Below, piece after piece: positions 1 to 8,681 of a stretch of 64,000 nucleotides of DNA; position 1 is the stretch's first letter, and the number at the start of each line of letters is the position of its first letter. Where the stretch lies: positions 1 through 64,000 of the forward strand of contig NZ_LOHP01000063.1 in NCBI RefSeq assembly GCF_001482305.1. Reading direction: 5' to 3'. Below the pieces are notes generated by a model. It saw only the letters and a list, made by a program, of their open reading frames with translations. It searched no databases and was not told the origin of the DNA. The translations under genes and the position numbers were made by a program. The stretch is from Leucobacter sp. G161 (lineage in GTDB: Bacteria; Actinomycetota; Actinomycetes; Actinomycetales; Microbacteriaceae).

Positions 1-126
1 GGGGCTCTGGCTACGTGCTGGATGGGTGGGGAGGGACTGACACTCCCGGAACCATCCACACGTTTTGTCCTATAAGCCCCGTTACACACATTCTGGCCGG
101 TAACCCGCGGCCTCACCCGGAGAACG

Positions 127-162
127 CAGAAACCCCCGCCGCTTCCGCGACGGGGGTTTCTG
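127..162 (-). terminator. Terminator of tRNA-Arg
   Basis: Perfect 12-bp stem (CAGAAACCCCCG against CGGGGGTTTCTG) with a 12-base loop, 9 bases beyond the 3' end of the tRNA-Arg gene on the minus strand. The position suggests it ends the tRNA transcript. Confidence 0.75.
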
Positions 163-171
163 GTGATGTTG

Positions 172-245
172 TGCGCCCCAAGGGATTCGAACCCCTGACC
201 TTCTGATCCGTAGTCAGATGCTCTATCCAGCTGAGCTAGGGGCGC
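172..245 (-). tRNA. tRNA-Arg(ACG)
   Basis: A 74-base cloverleaf reads on the minus strand. The GCGCCCC acceptor arm pairs with its 3' partner, the anticodon stem CTGA/TCAG holds loop CTACGGA (anticodon ACG), and the T arm contains GGTTCGAATCC. No CCA is encoded. The ACG wobble base would be converted to inosine to read CGN arginine codons (established knowledge). Confidence 0.95.
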
Positions 246-294
246 AGTGTTAAACTCTCAACTTGAAATACATTACACGAAAGTTGGGCCATGT

Positions 295-1896
295 TCAAAA
301 CGGGGTGGGAGCCGCCTGCGCGAATTGCTCCCGAAGCTCACGTTTGAGGATCTTTCCACTCGGGTTTTTTGGCAGAATCTCAACGATGTGGACGATTGTC
401 GGCACTTTGAACGCCGCGAGTCGCTCGCGCGTGTGGGCGCGGAGCTCTTCCTGCGTGGCGGAGGTTCCTGCGACGAGCACGACGGCCGCGGTAACGGTCT
501 CGACCCACTTCGGGTGCGGTGTGGCGAACACTGCACACTCGGCGATCGCTGCGTGCTCGTATAGTGCCTCCTCGACCTCTCGGCTTGCGACGTTCTCGCC
601 GCCGGTGTTGATCATGTCCTTGTTGCGGTCGACGATGCGCAGCCGGCCGTCTTCGTCAAACACTCCGAGGTCGCCCGAGTGGAACCAGCCGCCGCGGAAC
701 GCCTCGGCGGTCTGCTCCGGGGCATTCCAGTAGCCGAGCGCGAGCTGGGGGCTGCGGTGCACGATCTCGCCGACCTCGCCGACGGGGACCGAGTTGCCTG
801 CCTCGTCGACCACGCGGGTTTCGACGTGCAGCACCGGCCGGCCCGCGGAGCCAGCGTGGCTGAGCTGCTCGTGCGGCGGGAGGATCGTCGCCACGGGAGC
901 AAGCTCGGTCTGGCCGTAGAAGTTCCACAGTTGCAGCCCGGGAAGTCGCTGCTGGAGCTCGTGGAGCACCTCGACGGGCATCGCAGCTGCGCCGTAGTAG
1001 CCCTTCTTCAGGCTGGACAGGTCTGCGGTGTCGAAATCGGGGGAGCGCAGCAGTGAAATCCATACGGTGGGCGGTGCGAAGAACTTGGTGACGCGGTGTT
1101 CAGCGATCATGCGCAAGACGGTCGTTGGTTCGGGCGCAGGCAGCAGGATGCTTGTCGCGCCGAGCATGATGTCCGGCCCGAGGAAGCAGTCGAGCTGGGC
1201 GCAGTGGTAGAGGGGCAGCGCGTGGAGTTCGACGTCGTCGCCCGACATGCCTCCCTCGACGACGGCGCTCAGGTACTCGGAGCTCAGCGAGCGGCTCGAG
1301 TGCACGGCGCCCTTCGGCCGCGATTCGGTGCCGCTCGTGAACATGATGCGCAGCGGATCGTCAGGCCCAAGCGTCGCTGGGGGCTCGACGTCGGTCGCCG
1401 TTGCGAGCAGCTCCTCGAAGGGTATCCAGCCGCACGTTGGCGCGGTCGCGAGGTCGCTTGTGATCTCGACGAGCGTGTCGGCGCCCACACCTGAGTGCGC
1501 CAGCGCGGCTTCTGCGGTCGGCACGAGCGCGGATTGCACGATGAGCATCGTTGGCGATGATGCCGCGATGAGCGGCCCGATTTCACTGGGGGTGAGCACG
1601 AAGTTCAGCGGCACCAGGATTGCCCCGGCGCGGGCGGCCCCGTACGCGGTGACGGCGAACTGCCAGCAGTTGCGGCTGAGCAGCACGACCCGGTCGCCTG
1701 GCTTGACGCCAGCGTCGGTGAGCGCGTTCGCAAAACGGTTCGCGAACCTGTCGAACTCGGCGAAGCTCAGCGTCGTCTCACCATCAATCAGCGCCGGCTT
1801 GTTGGGGTGCCGTGCTGCTGTGCGCCGCAGGTGTTCCCCGATCGTGTCAGCCCGGGCCGTGGAAACGGTCGCGGAGAGTGCCTGATCGAACAGCAT
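295..1896 (-). CDS. Acyl-CoA synthetase (AMP-forming ligase)
   Basis: A 533-residue class I adenylate-forming enzyme expected to activate a carboxylic acid with ATP and transfer it to CoA. The phosphate-binding loop FTSGTESRPKGA is at about residues 186-197. The YGQTE motif lies near 330, the HSGDLG and GRLRIVDRNKD hinge region near 410-435, and the C-terminal catalytic lysine motif NPSGKILKR near 510. The length is normal for medium/long-chain ligases. GAGGTGAGG precedes the ATG. It is divergent from apt, with a perfect inverted repeat between them. The substrate cannot be assigned from sequence alone; crotonobetaine/carnitine-type or fatty acids are possible. Confidence 0.85.
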   Translation of the reverse strand: MLFDQALSATVSTARADTIGEHLRRTAARHPNKPALIDGETTLSFAEFDRFANRFANALTDAGVKPGDRVVLLSRNCWQFAVTAYGAARAGAILVPLNFVLTPSEIGPLIAASSPTMLIVQSALVPTAEAALAHSGVGADTLVEITSDLATAPTCGWIPFEELLATATDVEPPATLGPDDPLRIMFTSGTESRPKGAVHSSRSLSSEYLSAVVEGGMSGDDVELHALPLYHCAQLDCFLGPDIMLGATSILLPAPEPTTVLRMIAEHRVTKFFAPPTVWISLLRSPDFDTADLSSLKKGYYGAAAMPVEVLHELQQRLPGLQLWNFYGQTELAPVATILPPHEQLSHAGSAGRPVLHVETRVVDEAGNSVPVGEVGEIVHRSPQLALGYWNAPEQTAEAFRGGWFHSGDLGVFDEDGRLRIVDRNKDMINTGGENVASREVEEALYEHAAIAECAVFATPHPKWVETVTAAVVLVAGTSATQEELRAHTRERLAAFKVPTIVHIVEILPKNPSGKILKRELREQFAQAAPTPF

Positions 1897-1926
1897 CGTG
1901 ATACCTCACCTCGTTGTAAAGCAAAT

Positions 1927-1943
1927 CACCCGCAGTGCGGGTG
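1927..1943. promoter_or_regulatory. Candidate operator in the ligase/apt divergent promoter
   Basis: Perfect inverted repeat CACCCGCA-G-TGCGGGTG in the roughly 100-bp gap between two divergent genes. It sits 31 bases upstream of the ligase start and 55 upstream of the apt start. The shape suits a dimeric repressor site (inference); no regulator gene is adjacent. Confidence 0.4.
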
Positions 1944-1997
1944 AACGTAACGATAGCAATGACAGCGGCAGACCTCTACCCTCCTTCGGGAGGTACG

Positions 1998-2585
1998 ATG
2001 AAGTACGTGCCTATGAACACTGATAGCGACGAGCTCGCGATGCCGCACTTTCCCGAGCCGAGCGCAGAGCTCGCGCGAGCAGAGAAGCTCATCCTGGGAA
2101 TTCCCGATTACCCGGCTCCCGGGATCATCTTCCGGGACATCATGCCGCTGCTCGCGGACGGTCGAGCGTTGCGGGCGACGGTTGACGCGCTCATCGCTCC
2201 TTTCCTCGGCACCTTCGATGTGATCGCGGGGCTTGAGGCCCGCGGCTTCCTACTTGCGAGTGCCGCAGCGTACTCGACAGGTACTGGCCTCCTGCCCATC
2301 CGGAAGGCTGGCAAGCTGCCCCGCCCCGCGGCGTCCGTCGGCTACGAACTCGAGTACGGTGTGGCCGAGGTCGAGGCGCACGATGATCTTCCCGCTGGCA
2401 GCCGCGTTCTGCTCATTGACGACGTGCTCGCTACCGGAGGCACGCTCGAAGCGGCCCGTGAGCTGCTCGAGATGCTCGGCTACACCGTCGCCGGTACCGC
2501 GGTGCTCTTCGAGATCAATGGCCTTGGCGGCCGTGCCGCGGTTGCGGATCCGAACCTCCACACAGTGTTCACCAGCGGCGTGTGA
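1998..2585 (+). CDS. apt: Adenine phosphoribosyltransferase
   Basis: Purine salvage enzyme making AMP from adenine and PRPP in the cytoplasm; 195 residues. The PRPP-binding motif VLLIDDVLATGG is at about residues 136-147. The family motifs GIPDYPAPGIIFRDI, GLEARGFL and PIRKAGKLP precede it. I chose the ATG at 1998 because GGGAGG sits 4 bases before it; an upstream in-frame ATG at 1935 would add 21 unrelated residues and start inside the operator region. The stop codon overlaps the next start (GTGA), so translation is probably coupled to the membrane protein that follows. Confidence 0.93.
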   Translation: MKYVPMNTDSDELAMPHFPEPSAELARAEKLILGIPDYPAPGIIFRDIMPLLADGRALRATVDALIAPFLGTFDVIAGLEARGFLLASAAAYSTGTGLLPIRKAGKLPRPAASVGYELEYGVAEVEAHDDLPAGSRVLLIDDVLATGGTLEAARELLEMLGYTVAGTAVLFEINGLGGRAAVADPNLHTVFTSGV

Positions 2586-5500
2586 GTCCGCGGGCGAAGA
2601 AACGGAGCGGCTCGGATGCCGCGGCGGCCGCTGAGCTGCCGGGGAGCGATTTCAACCCGCTGAGCTCAGGGCGAATTCCCGATCCGCAGCCCGAGCACAC
2701 GCCGCTCTTCAGATGGCTCGCGGGCAGACTCGACGGTATCGAACAGTTTCTGCGCGCACGTGGCGGGAAGGGTCTGCGCACCGGGATCCGCCTATTCTGG
2801 GGGCTGCTCGCCGCCATCGGTGTCTTCCTGCTCGTCGGCCCGGTGCTGAACAAGCCCATGAGCTTTGACGACGTTATTGCCGCCGCCAATGTCTCGGACG
2901 TTGACTGGATCGCGCGCGACGCGGCAATCGACTACGAGGTGGATCGCGCGCCTGACGGCACGTTCTCTGCGCGCGTCACGGAGCGCTTCCTCGCGAACTT
3001 CGCCAACGGGCCCGAGCCTGACGTGGTTCGCACACTCGTCACCGAGGTCAATGGAAACGACGCCGAGTTCGCACTGCTCGGGGCGCTGATTGACGGCGTG
3101 CCAGCCGACACCACGGTGAAACGGCATCCGATCACAACTGACGTCACGATGCGCGCCCCAGGCGGGGAGCGGCTCGACGGCGAACGCGAGATCGTGCTTG
3201 AGTACGAACTCCATCACCTCGCGCGCCCCGCGAACGATCGCGCAACGGGCGAGGCTATCGACGAGTGGAACTGGCCGCTCTTCGCGCCGAGCTGGCCGCA
3301 GGCAACCAAAGGCCTTGAAGTGTCGGTGACGCTGCCGCGCGTTCTCGATGAAGCGCTGGTACGGCAGCCGCATGCGACTGTCGGCTGGCTTCTCGTCTCT
3401 GGGAACGTGTGGCTCACGCCCAACACGGAAACCGCCGAAACCGTCAGTTACGCCTTTGAGAACACTGATTCGTTGCCGCCGCACGCTGACGTCTGGGTGG
3501 AGTTCTCCTTCGCCGAGGGCACGTTCGCGCAGCCCCAGAAGACTGCGCTGTTCTGGGTGCAGACTTGGGGTCCGTTGCTCCCGCTCGGGGCGCTCGCGCT
3601 GCTCATGCTGTTCGCGCTCGCCGCACGCTGGATCGTCTGGGCTGATTCTGCTGGCGAGCCGTGGTTCACCGCCCGCGACGAGCCGCCGTCGCAGCTCAGC
3701 CCGATGCTGGCAGCGGAACTCATGGAGAAGCCCCGACACGCAGAACTCGTCGCGGAGCTCGCCGCGGGGCCCCCTGAGCACAGCGGCGTCGGAGGCTCGC
3801 TACACGGCCTGTGGCTGCGCGCCATCGCCCAAGCTGGCCGTCGCGCCGGCAGGCTCGGAAACCTCCCAGCGGTTTTCCGGTGGCGATCCCGCTGGGCGCG
3901 GCAGGAAACCGCCGTCGAGCAGCGGCTGCGGTGGCGCCCTGACAGCTACGTCAGAGATACGTTTATTCTCGCGCCAATTGCGGTCACGCTGCTGCAGTGG
4001 GGCCTGCTCAGGCAGCTGTCACACCAGGTCATCCTGCTTGTCGTGTGGTGGCCCGCGCTGTTTGTGCTCGCCTCGACCGTGATCGCCGCTGTCGCGCTCT
4101 GGGCGGTCGCCCGTCCTCGCCCGCTGACGCGCAAGGGTGCGCTCGCGGTGCAGCAGCTGCGCGGGATCGACGTCTTCGCCCGCACGACGCGCCTGCTTGA
4201 CCGCGGCCCGGTGACTGATCCGCTGCTGCCGTATGCCGTGTTGTTTAGTTCTCCGCGCACGGCTGGCAATGTGATCACCGCGCACGCTGAGCGTGACGCT
4301 GGTGAGCGGGGGCTTGCGGCGGGGTGGCGCGGTGAACACTTCCTGTCGATCCCGGCGCTACTCTCGCTTGTCGCCGCGGGCGCGCTCTTCGCGGGCTCGA
4401 TTGTGCTCGTGAGCACGCAACCGGCGCCGTATGGGCAGGACGAGTTTCTCACCTGGCCGTCATCTGAGTCGCGCGGCTCGATTTGGTCGCAGACCGAGGG
4501 GTTCAGCATCGAAGCTGAGCTCACGCGAGACTCGACTGGTGGCGCCAAGCTCGCCGTGACCGAGCACATTACCGCAGGCTTCGCTGCCGGCGGTGCGTCC
4601 GTTCCACAGTTCGAGCGCGAGTGGCCGCGGGAGCGGCAGGGGCAGGATCTCGGTCTTGAGGTGGAAGCGGTGCTCGTCGACGGCGCAGAGGTTCCGTTCA
4701 CGGAATCCGCTGGCTCGTCGACGACGAAGATCACGACCAAGCTGAGCGAGGTACGTAACGGCACACTTCCCGTCGAGGTGCGGTACTCGCTGGCGAGCCC
4801 TGCGGTCGAAGTGCGCGACGGTGGTGGCGTTGCACAGCAACTCCGCTGGACCGCGATGCACTGGTTCTGGGATGACACCTTTTACGCCGAACTGGCCAAC
4901 CCATACGCGGGCTCCGAGCCCGTGCGGCCGATCAGGGTGCAGCTCACGATCGCGCCGGAGCTCGTCGAGCAGGTTCAGTCGGGCGGGTGGATCGGGCACG
5001 GCGACCCCAAGAAGATTCCGATGGAAAGCGGAACAGGTCTGAACGACTGGCGCACCGAACGCGACATGTACACCGATGCGGGGCGGATAGAGCTCCTCGT
5101 CGGGGCTCAGGAACTGGCGGCTGACGGCGCGCTTGTTGTGACGGTCGACGCCGATGAGGTGCAATCCCGCCCCGCGCCTCCGCCCGGGGAAGCGGCGAGC
5201 GCAGGCGACGCCGAGTACGTCGTCGACGCAACGCTCAACGCGGGCCTCGGCCAGCACGAGCTCGGTCTGGGCAGTGACCTCGGCGCAGTGTTGAACTTTG
5301 CCGACGGCACCTTCACAAATGTCACTGAGGGGGCGGCGAAGGCCTACCGTGCCGAGCGTGCAGCGCCGCTAGCAGGCCTGGCCGGGTTCACGGGGCTCGT
5401 GTTCGCTGCCGCGGCTGGGCTGTTCGTGTTCGCGCTGCGTCGCGCCGGCGCCGCTGGGCCTTCGATCGTGCTCACCTCGTTCGTCACGCTTCCGCTGCTC

Positions 5501-5701
5501 GCCACCGCCCAGGCGGTCGTCTTCTGGTGGGTGACCGGCCCGATGGCGGGAAGCGAAGGGGCAGCCGCTGGCCTGATCGTCGCCTCGCTCGTGATGTGGG
5601 CTGCGATCGCCGCGCAGTGGATCGCGGTCGTCCGTGGCGCGGCGACGGCCCCGAACCGAGCAACGACGCGCGACACCGCCGCGCAGCGGACGAAGTCATA
5701 G
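2582..5701 (+). CDS. Large DUF2207-type membrane protein
   Basis: A 1039-residue multi-pass membrane protein starting at GTG and overlapping the apt stop by 4 bases. Hydrophobic segments appear near residues 72-92, 322-345, 455-510, 585-610, 930-950, 955-975 and 985-1010. Between them are two large soluble domains, about 95-320 and 620-925. Both resemble the beta-rich domain of DUF2207 proteins, where a tryptophan-rich stretch (WNWPLFAPSWP in the first, WTAMHWFWDD in the second) comes late. The protein therefore looks like an internal duplication of the usual single-domain architecture. DUF2207 proteins have no established function; a role at the cell envelope is inference. Confidence 0.7.
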   Translation: MSPRAKKRSGSDAAAAAELPGSDFNPLSSGRIPDPQPEHTPLFRWLAGRLDGIEQFLRARGGKGLRTGIRLFWGLLAAIGVFLLVGPVLNKPMSFDDVIAAANVSDVDWIARDAAIDYEVDRAPDGTFSARVTERFLANFANGPEPDVVRTLVTEVNGNDAEFALLGALIDGVPADTTVKRHPITTDVTMRAPGGERLDGEREIVLEYELHHLARPANDRATGEAIDEWNWPLFAPSWPQATKGLEVSVTLPRVLDEALVRQPHATVGWLLVSGNVWLTPNTETAETVSYAFENTDSLPPHADVWVEFSFAEGTFAQPQKTALFWVQTWGPLLPLGALALLMLFALAARWIVWADSAGEPWFTARDEPPSQLSPMLAAELMEKPRHAELVAELAAGPPEHSGVGGSLHGLWLRAIAQAGRRAGRLGNLPAVFRWRSRWARQETAVEQRLRWRPDSYVRDTFILAPIAVTLLQWGLLRQLSHQVILLVVWWPALFVLASTVIAAVALWAVARPRPLTRKGALAVQQLRGIDVFARTTRLLDRGPVTDPLLPYAVLFSSPRTAGNVITAHAERDAGERGLAAGWRGEHFLSIPALLSLVAAGALFAGSIVLVSTQPAPYGQDEFLTWPSSESRGSIWSQTEGFSIEAELTRDSTGGAKLAVTEHITAGFAAGGASVPQFEREWPRERQGQDLGLEVEAVLVDGAEVPFTESAGSSTTKITTKLSEVRNGTLPVEVRYSLASPAVEVRDGGGVAQQLRWTAMHWFWDDTFYAELANPYAGSEPVRPIRVQLTIAPELVEQVQSGGWIGHGDPKKIPMESGTGLNDWRTERDMYTDAGRIELLVGAQELAADGALVVTVDADEVQSRPAPPPGEAASAGDAEYVVDATLNAGLGQHELGLGSDLGAVLNFADGTFTNVTEGAAKAYRAERAAPLAGLAGFTGLVFAAAAGLFVFALRRAGAAGPSIVLTSFVTLPLLATAQAVVFWWVTGPMAGSEGAAAGLIVASLVMWAAIAAQWIAVVRGAATAPNRATTRDTAAQRTKS

Positions 5702-5755
5702 TTATCGCCTGTTAACTCCTCAGGTTGTGCGAGGGGTGGTGCATTTCTGGCCTTC

Positions 5756-7516
5756 GTGAGCGAGACTGGGATCGTGACTGAGAGCTTTTTTGCCGCAAGA
5801 GACCAATTGTTGACCCTGCAGGGCGACCCGGAGCGGGCTCGGGCCGAGTTCCGCTGGCCCGATGTCGGGGACAACTTCAACTGGGCGCACGACGTGTTCG
5901 ACCTCATTGCCGAGGACAACGACACGACAGCGCTGTGGATCGCTGAGGAGACCGGACGGGAGTACAAGCGCAGCTTCCGAGAGCTGAAGCGACGTTCCGA
6001 CCAGGTTGCGAACTGGCTGCGTGGCATCGGTGCCAAGCGTGGCGACATCGCGATGCTCATGCTCGGCAACCATGTCGAGCTGTGGGAGATCATGCTCGCG
6101 GCGATGAAGCTGGGCGTCGTGATCCTCCCCACGTCGGTCGTGCTTGGGCCGCAGGAGCTCGTCGACCGCGTCGAGCGCGGCAATGTGCGGTGGGTGTTCG
6201 CGGGCCCCGAGGACGCGGTGAAGTTCGCCTCCATTCCAGGCGACTTCCTTGGGATCGGGGTGCGGCTCGAAGAAGGCACGATGGATCAGCGCGCCGCGCT
6301 ATACAACTGGGCCCGCTTCGAGGAGTCCCGTTCTGCGTCGGTCGCGCCCGTCGCGAAGCTGACGGCGAGCACTGACCCAGCGCTGTTGTACTTCACCTCT
6401 GGCACGACGAAGTTGCCGAAGATCGCCGTGCACTCGCACACGAGCTACCCGCTCGGGCACTTCACCACAATGGCGTGGCTGGGTGTTCGTCCGGGTGACG
6501 TTCACTCGGTCATCAGCGCCCCCGGCTGGGCGAAGCACGCCTGGTCGAGCTTCTTCGGCCCCTGGAACGTTGGCGCAACCGTGTACGTCGCGAACTACGC
6601 GAAGTTCAAGGCCGAGCGCATCATCGCCGAGCTCGATCGCGTTGGCGTGACGAGCTTCTGTGCGCCACCGACGGTCTGGCGGATGCTTATCCAGAGCGAA
6701 CTGGGCGCGAAGCCCGCCGCGCTGCGTGAGGTCGTATCGGCCGGTGAGCCGCTCAACCCCGAGGTGATTTCGCGCATCGAGGAGAGCTGGGGGCTCGTGC
6801 TCCGCGACGGCTACGGCCAAACCGAGACGACCGCGACGATCGGCAACATGCCTGGTGAAACTGTGGTTCCCGGAGCCATGGGTAAGCCGCTGCCCGGCGT
6901 CGATATCGTACTCATCGACCCGATGACCGGCGAAGAGAGCGATGAGGGCGAAGCCTGCCTGCGGCTCGGGCCCGAGGACGGCGGTAAGGGTGCGGCACGA
7001 CCGGTGAACCTCATGACCGGCTACTACGGCAACCCCGAGGCGACGGCGGACGCGATGGCCGGCGGTTTCTACCACACCGGCGATGTCGCGCAGCGCGACG
7101 AGCACGGCTCACTCACCTTCGTTGGGCGCACCGACGATATTTTCAAGGCGAGCGACTTCAAGGTGTCGCCGTTCGAGGTCGAGAGCGTGCTCCTCGAGCA
7201 CGACTTCGTCGCCGAGGCGGCCGTCGTGGGGTGTCCCGACGATACGCGCCTGAACGTGACGAAGGCGTACGTCTCGCTTCCCGCCGATGTTGCGGCAACT
7301 GAGGAGACCGCGCGCGCGATTCTCGTGCACGCCCGCAAGGCGTTGCCCGCCTACATGCGCGTGCGCAGGGTCGAGTTCTTCGCGCTCCCGAAGACGACCT
7401 CGGGCAAGATCCGCCGCGTCGAACTGCGGCAGCGCGAGGAGGTCGCGCACTCGGCTGGCGAACGCATCGTCTCCGGGTGGCGCGAGGAAGACTTCCCCGA
7501 CCTCAAGGACGCCTAG
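5756..7516 (+). CDS. Acyl-CoA synthetase, MACS-like
   Basis: A 586-residue AMP-forming ligase. The ATP motif YFTSGTTKLPKIAVHS begins near residue 211. DGYGQTE and GFYHTGD follow, with GRTDDIFKASDFKVSPFEVE as hinge and KTTSGKIRRVELR near 547. The KASDFKVSPFEVE stretch and overall length are typical of acetyl/medium-chain acyl-CoA synthetases of the benzoate-CoA-ligase-like group. The GTG at 5756 gives the full N-terminus, but no strong ribosome site is close to it; a GTG at 5774 is an alternative. It is convergent with menC and the two genes share the bases CTAG as stop signals. Confidence 0.85.
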   Translation: MSETGIVTESFFAARDQLLTLQGDPERARAEFRWPDVGDNFNWAHDVFDLIAEDNDTTALWIAEETGREYKRSFRELKRRSDQVANWLRGIGAKRGDIAMLMLGNHVELWEIMLAAMKLGVVILPTSVVLGPQELVDRVERGNVRWVFAGPEDAVKFASIPGDFLGIGVRLEEGTMDQRAALYNWARFEESRSASVAPVAKLTASTDPALLYFTSGTTKLPKIAVHSHTSYPLGHFTTMAWLGVRPGDVHSVISAPGWAKHAWSSFFGPWNVGATVYVANYAKFKAERIIAELDRVGVTSFCAPPTVWRMLIQSELGAKPAALREVVSAGEPLNPEVISRIEESWGLVLRDGYGQTETTATIGNMPGETVVPGAMGKPLPGVDIVLIDPMTGEESDEGEACLRLGPEDGGKGAARPVNLMTGYYGNPEATADAMAGGFYHTGDVAQRDEHGSLTFVGRTDDIFKASDFKVSPFEVESVLLEHDFVAEAAVVGCPDDTRLNVTKAYVSLPADVAATEETARAILVHARKALPAYMRVRRVEFFALPKTTSGKIRRVELRQREEVAHSAGERIVSGWREEDFPDLKDA

Positions 7517-8538
7517 CCGGCCGCAGACAGCTCCGCGTAGCAGCGCTCGATCCGCTCGCGCCACCAGCGTTCGCGCTCCGGTGTGGCCCTGAAACGATCG
7601 AGCGCTGCGGCGTCAAGCGTCATACGGCGCACCGGCAGCTCGCCGCCCTCGGGGAGGAGCGGCCGGTCGACGACGTCGCCGGCGAGGAGCGCGACCGTGC
7701 CGAGCCCGCACGCGCCGGCGAGCACGCCCTCGGGGAGGGCCGCGGCAAGGTGCAGCCCCATGGAGACGCCGACCGAGGTGTCGAGCGCGCTCGATACGAT
7801 CACCGGTAGCTGGGCCTCCGCAATGATCCGCAGGGCCGGGGCGATGCCCCCGAGCGGCTGCGCCTTCACCACGAGCAGATCCGCGGCGCCTGCGCGCGCG
7901 ACAGCGAGCGGATCCTCCGCTTTGCGCACGCTCTCGTCGGCCGCGATCCGCAGTGCGACTCCCGCGTCCGCGAGCCGTTCGCGCAGCTCGGCGAGTTCCG
8001 GCACGCTCGCGCACGGTTGCTCGGCGTAGTCGAGATCGAACACCGCGAGCTGCGTGAGCGCCGCGAATGCGTCGGCGACGGACCAGCCACCGTTCGCATC
8101 CACACGCACGTGCGCGTCATCTCCGAGCGCCGCGCGGACCGCAGCGACCCGCGCGATGTCGTCGGCGAGCGTCTGGCCGCGCTCGGCGACCTTCACCTTC
8201 GCGGTGCGACAGCCGGGGAACCTGGCGAGCACGCCAGGGACCTCGGCGGCGAGCACCGCCGGCACCGTCGCGTTCACCGCGATGCGCTCCCGCAGCGTGC
8301 GCGGCACCTCGCTCCACCCGAACTCGATCGCGGCCGCCAGCCAGCGAGAGCTCTCCGCGTCACCGTACTCGGGGAAGGGAGAGAACTCGCTCGCGCCAGC
8401 TGGCGACTCGAAGATCACGGCTTCGCGTTCGGTGATGCCGCGGAATCTCGTGCGGGTGGGAATCGCGACCACGCGCGCGCTATCGAGGAGCTCCCTCAGC
8501 GGTGGAATCGCGGTGCTGCGCAGCCCATCTATTGCCAT
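7513..8538 (-). CDS. menC: o-Succinylbenzoate synthase
   Basis: A 341-residue enolase-superfamily dehydratase forming o-succinylbenzoate in menaquinone synthesis. The catalytic lysine motif is TAKVKVAE. The metal ligands are in VDANGGW, DYAEQP and AADES, and the second lysine is in VVKAQPLGG. The AxxDAxGxW-type Asp is intact. The gene faces away from the VIT transporter; the upstream gap carries two iron-box palindromes, the nearest 17 bases before the start codon. menB, menE and menA lie downstream in the opposite direction, so the pathway is split over both strands. Confidence 0.92.
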   Translation of the reverse strand: MAIDGLRSTAIPPLRELLDSARVVAIPTRTRFRGITEREAVIFESPAGASEFSPFPEYGDAESSRWLAAAIEFGWSEVPRTLRERIAVNATVPAVLAAEVPGVLARFPGCRTAKVKVAERGQTLADDIARVAAVRAALGDDAHVRVDANGGWSVADAFAALTQLAVFDLDYAEQPCASVPELAELRERLADAGVALRIAADESVRKAEDPLAVARAGAADLLVVKAQPLGGIAPALRIIAEAQLPVIVSSALDTSVGVSMGLHLAAALPEGVLAGACGLGTVALLAGDVVDRPLLPEGGELPVRRMTLDAAALDRFRATPERERWWRERIERCYAELSAAG

Positions 8539-8554
8539 GCCCCGATTGTCTCAC

Positions 8555-8573
8555 CTTGGTTAGGCTTACCTAA
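8555..8573. promoter_or_regulatory. DtxR/IdeR-type iron box 1
   Basis: The 19-mer CTTGGTTAGGCTTACCTAA matches the known DtxR/IdeR consensus TTAGGTTAGGCTAACCTAA at 15 of 19 positions, including the central AGGCT. It lies 17 bases upstream of menC and 109 upstream of the VIT gene. Confidence 0.75.
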
Positions 8574-8594
8574 AAAAGTAGCTCTGACCAGGGT

Positions 8595-8613
8595 AAAGGC
8601 AAGCCTAACCTTG
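8595..8613. promoter_or_regulatory. DtxR/IdeR-type iron box 2
   Basis: The 19-mer AAAGGCAAGCCTAACCTTG keeps the AGG and CCTAACCT core of the iron box. Its centre is 40 bp from the first box (about four helical turns), so both could bind on one DNA face (inference). It lies 69 bases upstream of the VIT start. Confidence 0.65.
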
Positions 8614-8681
8614 CTTGCGGTACCCGAAAAAGAGGCGCACACTGGGGGAAGAAACACCCCGAACTGGGGGAAGGGGATCCC

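Noticed and set aside
1-126. Possible coding sequence at the window start
   Set aside because: The only frame runs into the tRNA-Arg gene and encodes low-complexity sequence; nothing supportable was seen.
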